From CAIKZZ01 sp036742455 (GTDB taxonomy: Bacteria; Pseudomonadota; Gammaproteobacteria; Steroidobacterales; Steroidobacteraceae): a DNA stretch of 64,000 nt. Positions 44,131 through 52,110 of this stretch are shown piece after piece. The notes under the pieces are model-generated. The model made no database searches and was not told where the DNA came from. It was given only the letters and a program-made list of their open reading frames with translations. The translations under genes and the position numbers were made by a program. Position 1 is the stretch's first letter. Every line of letters starts with the position of its first letter. Location: contig DAINQU010000006.1 in assembly GCA_036742455.1 (NCBI GenBank), forward strand, positions 1 to 64,000, given 5' to 3'.

Positions 44131-45024
44131 TCAATAATCCGCTTGGCGCACTTGATAGTACTGATGGATGGCGATGGGGCCGGCGAGGAACACCAGAAAC
44201 GCGATCGCCACGGCAGAGGCGACCGGCCAGTCGTGGTTGCCGAAGAACTCATCCCATAGCACGCGGCCGATCATCAAATTGTCCGGCCCCCCGAGCAGCG
44301 CCGGGATCACGTACTCACCGACCGCTGGGATGAACACGAGCATCGACCCCGCAATGATGCCCGGCATCGAGAGCGGCAAGGTCACGTCGAGGAAGGCGCG
44401 CCACGGGCGACCACCGAGGTCTGAGGCGGCCTCGAGCAAGGTACGGTCTAATTTTTCGAGCGTCGCGTAGAGCGGCAGCACCATAAAGGGTAGATAGGAA
44501 TAGACGATGCCCAAATAAATCGCGAAGGTCGTGTGCATCATGTGGATGGGCTGATCAATAACCCCCAAACGCAGTAATACCGCGTTGACGAGGCCGTTAT
44601 CGCGAATGATGCTTTCGAGGGCGTACACCCGGAGCAGAAAAGACGTCCAGAACGGCAAGATGATGATCATCATCAGGATGTTCTGCGTGGATTTGGACGC
44701 GCGGGACATGGCATAGGCCATCGGGTACCCGACCAACAGGCACATCAGGGTGGCGAATAGGGCCGTGCGCAGGGAGTAGAGCACGGAGATGACATAGACG
44801 TCGTCGGTGAATAAGTAGCGGTAGTTCGCCCAACTGCCCTGCCAGACCCAGCCACCGGTGGCCGAATGTCCGACCAGATCCGTGAAGGGCGGAATACGCA
44901 GTGCTGCCTCACCAAAACTAATCTTGAGTGCGAAGACGAACGGGATGAGGAAGAATAGGAACAGGAACAGCAATGGCGGCAGGATAATGAGCCAGCGTCC
45001 ACGACGCGCCACAAATCTCGCCAT
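44131..45024 (-). CDS. Polyamine-type ABC transporter permease (PotB/PotH family)
   Basis: A 297-residue permease. It has an N-terminal WLIILPPLLFLFLFFLIPFV span, a large periplasmic loop, LMCLLVGYPMAYAMSRASK near residue 95, PFWTSFLLRVYALESIIRDN near 125, and the EAA loop LLEAASDLGGRPWRAFLDVT near 205, then IPAVGEYVIPALLGGPDNLM near 240, a PotB/PotH hallmark. ATG 45024 fits the first membrane span and has GGTGGGA upstream; the open frame to 45186 would overlap the divergent BetI-type regulator gene. The short gap (115 bases) to that regulator suggests shared control. Confidence 0.9.
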   Translation of the reverse strand: MARFVARRGRWLIILPPLLFLFLFFLIPFVFALKISFGEAALRIPPFTDLVGHSATGGWVWQGSWANYRYLFTDDVYVISVLYSLRTALFATLMCLLVGYPMAYAMSRASKSTQNILMMIIILPFWTSFLLRVYALESIIRDNGLVNAVLLRLGVIDQPIHMMHTTFAIYLGIVYSYLPFMVLPLYATLEKLDRTLLEAASDLGGRPWRAFLDVTLPLSMPGIIAGSMLVFIPAVGEYVIPALLGGPDNLMIGRVLWDEFFGNHDWPVASAVAIAFLVFLAGPIAIHQYYQVRQADY

Positions 45025-45139
45025 CTGTTGTCCCACCCTGTTCCCCCCCAGGAGCGTGCATGCGCAACGCCTGCCGAGTCTGCCGTAGACCGCCACATCC
45101 GGGAAGCCCTTTCTGCGCGAAACGGGGCTGCCTGCACTC

Positions 45140-46588
45140 ATGACGCGGGCTCGCACTCCCACGGCGAAAGTGGCGACTGCGCGCACCTCCCGCGCACGCC
45201 ATCGCCCTCATCTCATCGACGCCTGCATTTCGGCGCTGCATCTGTACGGTCCGTCCAAGACCACGGTCGACAAAGTGGTGGCCATCGCCGGCCTGTCGCC
45301 GGGCATTGTCCGTTTCTATTTTGATTCCAAGGACGCGATGCTGGTGGCCTCGCTGGAGTTCCTCGCCAGCGAGTTTGAGCAACGCTTGATCCAGCCGGTA
45401 TCCGAGCGATCCCACGACCCCATCGGCGCGATGGACTTATTGGTCGACCTCTATTTAGGCCCTGAGCTGGCCAGCACCCGCAAAGTGTCGGTGTGGTATT
45501 CGTTCTGGGGTGAGGCAAGCTCTCGGCAGGAGTATTACGACATCTGCGGCGCCCGCGACACAAAGTTCGAGTCGCTGGTGTACGAGATCACCCGGCGCCT
45601 GATCGAGCGCGAGCCTGCGAGCCGCGCCGAGTCCGACGCCATTGCGCTCGGTTTGATCGGAACGCTGGAAGTCCTGTGGCAAGGCTTCGCGTTTCAAACC
45701 GAGTCGGCCATTGATCGGGGAGCGGCACGGCGACGCGTCGATCGTTACCTGCGGTCCGTATTCCCCTCGTCGTTCGGTCAACGCGCCACCGCTCCGGTAC
45801 CGGCGACCGACACCGGATGGCAGTTCGCCGGCCTCGCCGCGGACTTCAAGGAAGCCGGCGCGTGCGCTGTGGTGGACACGGATGCGGCCCGCCTACTGGT
45901 CGTCCGCGGACAGGATCTGGCGCTACGCACCTTCGTGAATCGCTGCCCGGTACGCCCCCATGCCTTCGTGGAAGGCCCTAAAGGGCGGCGGGTCGCCGAC
46001 CTGTCCTGCTCGGTACATCGCGCCTCGTTCGACCTGAACGGGGATTCGTTGCTCGATGGGGCACCGCTGGAGCAGCATTTGTGCGCCAGCACGGGCGCTC
46101 TGATTTGGGCCGCAACGGGCACCGCGTCACCGCCCCCGGCGCCACTCTTGGCCGAACGGGTCGCGGCCATGCGGCTCGACAACCTGCGCCTTCAGGAGAT
46201 GTCGGTCGCGGCCGCCGGCACCGTCATGACGGATGTGCTCAAGTCCGTCGCCGCCGAAGCGGTGAACGCGCCGTCGGTCTCGTGGACCGATCGCCGCGCC
46301 GTCGCGCTCACCGGCGGGGCGGCGACGATGGTGTTTTGGCTGGACCCCAACCAGTTTATTGACGTGGGTCCGGCGGGACTGACCGTGACGAAGGTATTGC
46401 CGGTCAGCGAGGGCGATTCAAAGATTGTGCAGTGGCGCTATGATCGGCTCGGAGATGCGCGTCACGTGCGCGCGCTCCGCTACCTCATGGCGCGCAAACT
46501 GCGCATGCTGTGCCGCCTTGCCGCGTCAACCCAACGGGGGCTCGAAGCCGACGCACGCGCGCACCGGCGCTCCCTGCGTAGCCCTTGA
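45140..46588 (+). CDS. BetI-like TetR regulator fused to a degenerate Rieske-oxygenase-like domain
   Basis: A 482-residue protein joining two modules in one frame. Residues 1-210 are a BetI-type TetR repressor: HRPHLIDACISALHLYG, TTVDKVVAIAGLSPGIVRFY (helix-turn-helix) and a BetI-like ligand domain (SVWYSFWGEASSRQEYYDIC; GTLEVLWQGFAF). Residues 225-480 look like a Rieske oxygenase alpha subunit that has lost its metals. Cys269, Cys290 and His293 are in place (NRCPVRPHAF and LSCSVHRASFDLNG), but the first His ligand is Val271. The region where true enzymes have two His (TVMTDVLKSVAAEAV) has none. The C-terminus keeps the fold pattern MVFWLDPNQFIDVGPAGLTV ... STQRGLEADARAH. Probable role: a regulator that senses an oxygenase substrate through a dead enzyme fold. 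It is followed by a betaine-aldehyde-type dehydrogenase and two real Rieske genes. Confidence 0.82.
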   Translation: MTRARTPTAKVATARTSRARHRPHLIDACISALHLYGPSKTTVDKVVAIAGLSPGIVRFYFDSKDAMLVASLEFLASEFEQRLIQPVSERSHDPIGAMDLLVDLYLGPELASTRKVSVWYSFWGEASSRQEYYDICGARDTKFESLVYEITRRLIEREPASRAESDAIALGLIGTLEVLWQGFAFQTESAIDRGAARRRVDRYLRSVFPSSFGQRATAPVPATDTGWQFAGLAADFKEAGACAVVDTDAARLLVVRGQDLALRTFVNRCPVRPHAFVEGPKGRRVADLSCSVHRASFDLNGDSLLDGAPLEQHLCASTGALIWAATGTASPPPAPLLAERVAAMRLDNLRLQEMSVAAAGTVMTDVLKSVAAEAVNAPSVSWTDRRAVALTGGAATMVFWLDPNQFIDVGPAGLTVTKVLPVSEGDSKIVQWRYDRLGDARHVRALRYLMARKLRMLCRLAASTQRGLEADARAHRRSLRSP

Positions 46589-46637
46589 TTTCAACCACCG
46601 TGAGACCCACCGGCCTCACGACCCGACGGAGACTGAC

Positions 46638-48128
46638 ATGACGACTCTTACGACCCACGATTGGCACCAGCGCGCCGCGCAACTGCGTTACGAAACGGGC
46701 CACTTTATCGACGGCCAGCATACCGACGGCGGTGTCGGTCGCTTTTCGGTCATCAACCCAGCGACCGGACTCGAGTTGTGTACCGTGGCTGCCGGTGACA
46801 GCGCCACGGTCGATCGCGCGGTGGCCTCAGGCCGTGCGGCATTCGCCAGCGGCGTGTGGCGTCGAATGGCGCCGCGCGATCGCATGGCGGTGCTGCAGCG
46901 CTATGCCGACTTGATCGATGCGCATGCCGAGCAATTCGCGCTACTGGACACCCTGTGCATGGGTAAGCCCATCCGGGACATGCTGTCGATCGATGTGCCG
47001 TCATCGTCGCAAACCTTTCGATACTTCGCGGAACTGTCGGACAAGATCGATGGCAGCGTGACGAGCACGGCCGCGGATGCGTTTCACTACATTCTGCGCG
47101 AGCCCTTGGGCGTCGTGGGATGCATTGTGCCGTGGAACTACCCGCTGCTGATGGCCTCCTGGAAGGTGGCGCCGGCCTTGGCCGCTGGCAATTCGGTGGT
47201 TTTGAAGCCGGCTGAGCAGTCGCCGTTGTCGGCGCTGCTGATGGCGGAGCTCTTCGTGAAAGCCGGCGGCCCCGCGGGTGTCTTCAACGTCGTGAACGGC
47301 ATGGGCGAAGCGGTCGGCGCCCCTCTGTCGTTGCACATGGACGTCAACAAAATCGCCTTCACCGGCTCGACGGAAGTGGGCAAATTGATGCTCATCGCGG
47401 CAGGACGCTCGAACATGAAGCGCGTGAGCCTCGAGTGCGGCGGCAAATCGCCGCAGATCTTCTTGCCGGATCTGGGCGATATGGACCGCGCCGTCAGCTA
47501 TGCCATCAATGGCATTTTCGGCAACATGGGCGAAGTGTGTAACGCCGGTTCGCGCATCCTCGTGCATCGGGCGATCGCAGAGGAATTCATCGCGAAATTC
47601 CGCGAGGCCGGGCGCAGTGCGTACGTGGCGGGAGACCCGCTCGACCCTTCGACCAACTTAGGGCCACTGGTCACCGCATCGCACTGCTCGCGCGTCAGCA
47701 GCCTGATTGAGACGGGCATTCGCGAAGGCGGAAAAGTCGAGTTTGGCGGTGACCGTCCGAATCTGCCCGGCTCTTACGTCAACCCGACGCTCTTCACCGG
47801 CATCACCAATGAGATGACGATCGCTCGCGAAGAAATTTTCGGGCCGGTCGCATCGGTGCTCGTCTTCGATGACCTCGCCGAGGCTATACGCATCGCGAAT
47901 GACTCGATCTACGGCTTGGCGGCGTCTGTGTGGACCCGAGATCTCGTCACCGCGCACAAGACCGTCCGCGATTTGGAAGCGGGTGTGATCTGGGTGAATT
48001 GCTTCGATCACGGCGACATGACTCAGCCCTTTGGCGGCTACAAGCAGTCAGGTCAGGGCCGCGACAAGTGCCTCGAATCGCTGCTCGGCTACACCCAGAC
48101 CAAGTCGGCTTGGGTGCATTTGGGTTAA
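46638..48128 (+). CDS. Betaine-aldehyde / gamma-glutamyl-aminobutyraldehyde-type aldehyde dehydrogenase
   Basis: A 496-residue aldehyde dehydrogenase. It has GHFIDGQHTDGGVGRFSVIN near residue 22, GVVGCIVPWNYPLLMASWKV near 157, KIAFTGSTEVGKLMLIAAG near 237, the Glu in SLECGGKSPQIFLPDLG near 262, the Cys nucleophile in GNMGEVCNAGSRILVHR near 298 and EEIFGPVASVLVFDDLAEA near 398. These fit the PuuC/BetB branch acting on amino- or trimethylammonio-aldehydes. ATG 46638 has GGAG six bases upstream; the open frame before it lies in the regulator gene. The order BetI-like then BetB-like repeats that of classical bet operons, with the choline-dehydrogenase-like gene 4 kb away. It converges on the Rieske gene. 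Confidence 0.9.
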   Translation: MTTLTTHDWHQRAAQLRYETGHFIDGQHTDGGVGRFSVINPATGLELCTVAAGDSATVDRAVASGRAAFASGVWRRMAPRDRMAVLQRYADLIDAHAEQFALLDTLCMGKPIRDMLSIDVPSSSQTFRYFAELSDKIDGSVTSTAADAFHYILREPLGVVGCIVPWNYPLLMASWKVAPALAAGNSVVLKPAEQSPLSALLMAELFVKAGGPAGVFNVVNGMGEAVGAPLSLHMDVNKIAFTGSTEVGKLMLIAAGRSNMKRVSLECGGKSPQIFLPDLGDMDRAVSYAINGIFGNMGEVCNAGSRILVHRAIAEEFIAKFREAGRSAYVAGDPLDPSTNLGPLVTASHCSRVSSLIETGIREGGKVEFGGDRPNLPGSYVNPTLFTGITNEMTIAREEIFGPVASVLVFDDLAEAIRIANDSIYGLAASVWTRDLVTAHKTVRDLEAGVIWVNCFDHGDMTQPFGGYKQSGQGRDKCLESLLGYTQTKSAWVHLG

Positions 48129-48139
48129 GTCAGACCTCG

Positions 48140-48168
48140 GACGCTCGGCTCACCGCGAGCCGAGCGTC
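48140..48168. terminator. Hairpin between convergent aldehyde dehydrogenase and Rieske genes
   Basis: Perfect 12-bp arms (GACGCTCGGCTC / GAGCCGAGCGTC) with loop ACCGC start 11 bases after the dehydrogenase stop and overlap the last codons of the Rieske gene. It is a probable bidirectional transcript end; no T-run is seen. Confidence 0.55.
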
Positions 48169-49325
48169 TGGCGCACCCATTCCTGAAAGCGCCAGACGTC
48201 GTACTCCTCCGGCATCAGCATCCCGTGCTCGTGCGGTGCCGCATGCAGCCCACGCTGCGTCAGTTCGCACACCTCGCCATCCTCCAACATCACGTTGGCC
48301 GAAAAATCACAGGCTTGCATGATGTCGACGCTCGGATCTGCGAGCGTTTCCTGAGGGAACAGCCACTCAATCTCGAGCTCGGTTTCTTCCGGCCCGAGGG
48401 GCAACAGGCGCGACGACCGCACATGGTCGACGTGTAACACGAGGTAGTGAGACGGCAAACTCGTCATGTAGTGATAGCCGAGGTTGCGCTCTGCCTCCGT
48501 GAGGTCGGGGAACTCGTGACCCAAGGACTGACCATCCACGGTCCAGGTTTTCGCGCCCGTCTTGAGCCCCCCCTGGTAGAGCGGATCATTCTTCCCGGCG
48601 TGCGCGCGCCAGTGAGGGTCATCACGCTCCTCCATGATGCCGCGTTTGTAAATCGGAACCGCATCGATCAGCGTCGGGTGTACACCCGGGCAATGCAGGC
48701 ACTCGTTGTAGTTCTCCCAGAACACTTTCCAATTGCAGCGGATCCGCTTGGTCATCCGGTGACCCACGACGAGCGCTTCGAGTGGCCAGTGGTCGAACAG
48801 CGCATGATTGGCGTTGAAGTTGTCACCGAGTTCGGCCACATCGCCGGCCAAATTCACATAAACGAAGCCACGCCAGACTTTGACGGCGATCGGATGCAAC
48901 TGCGTGTGTTCGATATCGACGTGGTGGTCTCGACCGCCCGATGGGATACGGGCTAACTGGCCGTTCAGCCGATACGTCCACGCATGGTATGGGCAGGTGA
49001 TACCGCCTGCCGCAAACCGCCCTTCCGGCTCTCGACACAACGCCGATCCGCGGTGCCGACACGCGTTGTAGAACGCCTGTATCGCTCCCGACTCGTCGCG
49101 AACGAGCAGGACCGGTTGCCCGACGAGATCAAAGGTCCGATAGGAGCGGACCGACGGAAGGGAATTGGCCCGACACAGATAGACCCACTGTTTCGACCAG
49201 ATCTCCCGCCGTTCCCGCGCGTAATGCTCGGGATCGATATACCAGCGGCTTGGCAGGGTATGCACCAACTGACGCAGGCCGTTGAAGTCGCCTGCGGTTG
49301 GATCGCCCGGATGATCGGTGCTCAT
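48150..49325 (-). CDS. Rieske-type oxygenase alpha subunit A (GbcA/CntA-like)
   Basis: A 391-residue Rieske non-haem iron oxygenase. The [2Fe-2S] ligands are in YNACRHRGSALCREP (Cys89, His91) and ITCPYHAWTYRLNG (Cys111, His114). The mononuclear iron site is in CNWKVFWENYNECLHCPGVH, with His211 and His216. Where many relatives have a bridging Asp, this protein has Glu204 (WEN); a Glu at this point is known in the carnitine oxygenase CntA. GbcA, a related enzyme, removes one methyl from glycine betaine as formaldehyde. It follows Rieske gene B by three bases, so they are co-transcribed. No reductase gene lies nearby, so electrons must come from an unlinked partner. Substrate: probably a quaternary amine. 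Confidence 0.9.
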   Translation of the reverse strand: MSTDHPGDPTAGDFNGLRQLVHTLPSRWYIDPEHYARERREIWSKQWVYLCRANSLPSVRSYRTFDLVGQPVLLVRDESGAIQAFYNACRHRGSALCREPEGRFAAGGITCPYHAWTYRLNGQLARIPSGGRDHHVDIEHTQLHPIAVKVWRGFVYVNLAGDVAELGDNFNANHALFDHWPLEALVVGHRMTKRIRCNWKVFWENYNECLHCPGVHPTLIDAVPIYKRGIMEERDDPHWRAHAGKNDPLYQGGLKTGAKTWTVDGQSLGHEFPDLTEAERNLGYHYMTSLPSHYLVLHVDHVRSSRLLPLGPEETELEIEWLFPQETLADPSVDIMQACDFSANVMLEDGEVCELTQRGLHAAPHEHGMLMPEEYDVWRFQEWVRQTLGSR

Positions 49326-49328
49326 GAC

Positions 49329-50486
49329 TCACTCCCGCCCGTTCGGGGCAAAGTGTGCCGGCGGCGTCGGCTGACGTACTTCGGGGATCACCCGCTCCAG
49401 CTGCTCGTGGAACTCCCGCATCCATTTTTCGATCGACGAGAGGGGCCCTGGCGTGTAACTCGGTGACTGCAATCCGCGTTGGACCCGCTCACACAGCCAG
49501 CGGTCTTCGGCATTCACCGCGGCATTGATTCTCGACCCCAACCACCGAAGTGCTTTGATCTCCCGACGACTGTCCGGATGACCAAACAGGGCGTAGCGAA
49601 TCGTGCAACGGCCCGGACCGCGCGGCAGAATCTGGAAAAAATCGACCTGCTCGGGGTAGAGATCGATGCCGAGATTGGGGAGGCCGCTGTAAAAGCGCCA
49701 CGATTTCAATTGTGCCGCCGGCAGATCGATCGGTGTTTTCGCCAACAGCGCTTGATACGCCCGCTCGCTCCAACGCGGCGACGGCGTATCACGCAGCCAA
49801 CTGATCCCACGCGCCACGCCCGGCACCCCGCTTTGGTCCTCGTAATCGGGCGTCGCCAAACGGTTGAGGCCGGGGTGACCGATGGGTACGTGGTAGGACT
49901 CGAGGTAATTGTCCATCGCAATCTTCCAGTCGACCTCCCAATGCTCCTCTCCAATCGGGCCGAGCGGCTGCATCTCTTCTATTCGGTACGGCGTGAGTTC
50001 ATCGAGGAGACCCGCCCAGACCTGCGAGGGGGGCGCAGGTGGCGCATCCGCTACACAGACAAACACCAAACCAAGCATGATTTCGACGTGCACCGGCTTG
50101 AGGCCGTGCGCGTCACGATCCAAACCCGGAAAGCTTTCGCGCAGCGGAACTCCCGTTAACCGTCCGTCGTATTGATAGCTCCAGCCGTGATAGGGGCAAA
50201 CAATCAGCCCCGGACAGTGACCGTCGCCGTCGAGGAGACGCGCGCCCCGATGCCGGCAGACGTTGTGGAACGCCCGGATCTGTCCTTCTTTGTCTCGCAG
50301 CACCACCACACTGTCGGGCCCGAGATCAAAGGCCGTGTAATCGCCAGGGCGAGGGATCGAATTGACGTGGCAAGCGACCTGCCAGCTCGGGCGCAGGATT
50401 CTCTCGATCTCCAACTGCGTCATCCGCGGATGGCTATAAACCCACGCGGGCAGTGCTTGCCTCACGGTCGGCTCGGGAACGCTCAT
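49329..50486 (-). CDS. Rieske-type oxygenase alpha subunit B
   Basis: A 385-residue Rieske oxygenase. The cluster ligands are in HNVCRHRGARLLDGDGH (Cys77, His79) and LIVCPYHGWSYQYDG (Cys97, His100). The mononuclear site is in DWKIAMDNYLESYHVPIGHP, with His199 and His204 and the usual bridging Asp192. The C-terminal part contains FFQILPRGPGRCTIRYALFG and ends in a charged tail. ATG 50486 is chosen because AAGAGG lies eight bases upstream; a GTG nine bases earlier is also in frame. It is the first gene of a two-gene transcript with Rieske A. The two differ at the bridging residue (Asp here, Glu there), so they probably act on different substrates or form a mixed oligomer. A BetI-box-like site sits 15 bases upstream. 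Confidence 0.9.
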   Translation of the reverse strand: MSVPEPTVRQALPAWVYSHPRMTQLEIERILRPSWQVACHVNSIPRPGDYTAFDLGPDSVVVLRDKEGQIRAFHNVCRHRGARLLDGDGHCPGLIVCPYHGWSYQYDGRLTGVPLRESFPGLDRDAHGLKPVHVEIMLGLVFVCVADAPPAPPSQVWAGLLDELTPYRIEEMQPLGPIGEEHWEVDWKIAMDNYLESYHVPIGHPGLNRLATPDYEDQSGVPGVARGISWLRDTPSPRWSERAYQALLAKTPIDLPAAQLKSWRFYSGLPNLGIDLYPEQVDFFQILPRGPGRCTIRYALFGHPDSRREIKALRWLGSRINAAVNAEDRWLCERVQRGLQSPSYTPGPLSSIEKWMREFHEQLERVIPEVRQPTPPAHFAPNGRE

Positions 50487-50501
50487 ACCGCCCACCTCTT
50501 A

Positions 50502-50520
50502 TATACGAGCGTTCAATTTA
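50502..50520. promoter_or_regulatory. BetI-box-like site A (upstream of Rieske genes)
   Basis: TATACGAGCGTTCAATTTA matches site B (50680-50698) at 14 of 19 positions. Around its centre it carries CGAGCGTTCA, close to the palindrome TGAACGTTCA that I recall for BetI operators in choline-betaine regulons. It lies 15 bases before the Rieske B start, where a repressor would block transcription. An overlapping hairpin GAGCGT/ACGCTC spans 50507-50525. Confidence 0.5.
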
Positions 50521-50679
50521 CGCTCTACACAAGCGGCATCGCAAGTCGATCGGTGGAGCTAGAGATCGTCATTTATGCATATAAAACGTGTTAACTGTCT
50601 GTTTTATGAGGGTTTTTATCCAAGACTCTGCAACCGAAACTCGGCTATCTTCGTGTTGCGGCGCATCAATTTAGTTTTT

Positions 50680-50698
50680 TATATGAACGTACAAATTT
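50680..50698. promoter_or_regulatory. BetI-box-like site B (upstream of aminotransferase operon)
   Basis: TATATGAACGTACAAATTT, on the same strand as site A. It lies 76 bases before the aminotransferase start in an AT-rich part of the 288-base divergent region. Centre-to-centre distance to site A is 178 bases, close to 17 turns of DNA. The remaining sequence of 50487-50774 has AT-rich promoter-like stretches (for example TTTATGCATATAAAA near 50570) but no gene. Confidence 0.5.
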
Positions 50699-50774
50699 CG
50701 TGGACGGGTGAACGACGGAATGCTAGCGTCGCATCATCGAGATATGCACTCATTTGGAATTTGTGGAGGCCGCC

Positions 50775-52106
50775 ATGCCACGTGACTTAACCCTCAGTAA
50801 TGCCCACTGGAAAAAAGCCGTTACTCGGCTCCCGCTTGGCGTCGCCTCCAACTTTCGCTACTGGGGCGAAGACCGCACGATCTACGTGAAGCAGGGCCGC
50901 GGTGCGCGCATTGAGGACATCGACGGGAATCGCTACGTCGACTACCGCCTCGGCTACGGGCCCGCGATCCTGGGCTACGCACACCCCGAGGTCGATGCGG
51001 CTGCTCGGGCAGGAATGGACGTTGGCGGCGTCTTCGCGCTCGCGACCGAACGCGAATTTCGCGTGGCCGAACGCATCTCAAAGATGGTGCCGGCGGCGGA
51101 ACTGGTGCGCTATTCCAACTCCGGCACCGAAGCGGTGATGGCCGGCTTACGTCTTGCACGCGCCTACACCGGCCGCGACGATTACATCATTCTGGAAGGC
51201 GGTTACCACGGCCTCTTCGATGCTGCGATGTGGTACACGCCCATGGAGAAGTGGTCACAGGAAGGGGAACCCGAGGTCGCCCCGTACAGCCAAGGCATCC
51301 CGCTCGGCGTCCGCAGCTTCGCTCACTTCGTGCAGGCGAACGATCTCAATCAGCTGGAAGACACGTTCAAGCGCACAGCGGGAAAGATCGCGTGCCTCTT
51401 GATCGAGCCGATCATGGGCAACTGCCTCGGCATCGCGGCAGAGCCCGAGTATCTGCGGGGCGCGCGTGAACTCTGCGACAAATACGGCACCTTGCTCTTC
51501 ATCGACGAAGTGAAAACCGGATTCCGTGTCGCCCGCGGCGGCGTGCAAGAGCTCTACGGCGTTCATGCCGATATCTGCACCATGGCGAAGGCCGTTGCCA
51601 ATGGCTATCCGATCTCGGTCGTTGCCGGCCGCGAAGAGATCATGCGCAAGTTCGGCAATGGTGTCGCGCACGGCGGTACGTACACTGCCCATTCGGTGTC
51701 GCTCGCCGCGGCGGAAAAGTGCCTTGAGATCTTGGACGAAACGGATGCGCTCGAGCGCATTGCCCAGTACGGGACGGACCTGATGAGCGGGATGACGTCG
51801 GTCCTCTCGGCGCGTCAGATCGCCCACAGTTTTGTCGGCCATCCGTCCATGTTCGGTCTCTACTTCGATGCGAGCCCGCCGCGCAATTACCGTACGTGGA
51901 AAGGCAGCGACTACGCGTTCTACGATGCCATGGCGCAGGTGCTCCACGATGAAGGCGTGCTGTGTGAACCCGACTCGCGTGAGCCGTGGTTCATCTCTGC
52001 CGCGCACGATGCGTCCTGCTTGGCCGACACGCTAAAGGGCTTCGAGGTCGCGGTCGACGCCACCCTCGCGGCCCGCGCCTCGGGTCAACTCGAACAACAC
52101 GGCTAG
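50775..52106 (+). CDS. Class III PLP aminotransferase (glutamate-1-semialdehyde-aminomutase-like)
   Basis: A 443-residue fold-type I PLP enzyme. It has DGNRYVDYRLGYGPAILGYA near residue 55, VRYSNSGTEAVMAGLRLARA near 115, EGGYHGLFDAAMWYTP near 145, LLFIDEVKTGFRVARGGVQE near 245 and the cofactor Lys in CTMAKAVANGYPISVVAGRE near 275. The sequence is of the HemL-like group, but the operon context rules against haem synthesis; an omega-amino acid or amino-aldehyde transaminase or aminomutase is more likely. ATG 50775 has TGGAGG five bases upstream. It opens a run of five plus-strand genes ending with a PotA-type ATPase, with two phytoene-desaturase-like flavoproteins directly behind. Substrate unknown. 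Confidence 0.85.
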   Translation: MPRDLTLSNAHWKKAVTRLPLGVASNFRYWGEDRTIYVKQGRGARIEDIDGNRYVDYRLGYGPAILGYAHPEVDAAARAGMDVGGVFALATEREFRVAERISKMVPAAELVRYSNSGTEAVMAGLRLARAYTGRDDYIILEGGYHGLFDAAMWYTPMEKWSQEGEPEVAPYSQGIPLGVRSFAHFVQANDLNQLEDTFKRTAGKIACLLIEPIMGNCLGIAAEPEYLRGARELCDKYGTLLFIDEVKTGFRVARGGVQELYGVHADICTMAKAVANGYPISVVAGREEIMRKFGNGVAHGGTYTAHSVSLAAAEKCLEILDETDALERIAQYGTDLMSGMTSVLSARQIAHSFVGHPSMFGLYFDASPPRNYRTWKGSDYAFYDAMAQVLHDEGVLCEPDSREPWFISAAHDASCLADTLKGFEVAVDATLAARASGQLEQHG

Positions 52107-52110
52107 GGTC

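Noticed and set aside
50775..52106. Glutamate-1-semialdehyde aminomutase (hemL)
   Set aside because: The sequence is of that group but the operon partners are flavoproteins and a GcvT-like protein; no haem gene is nearby.
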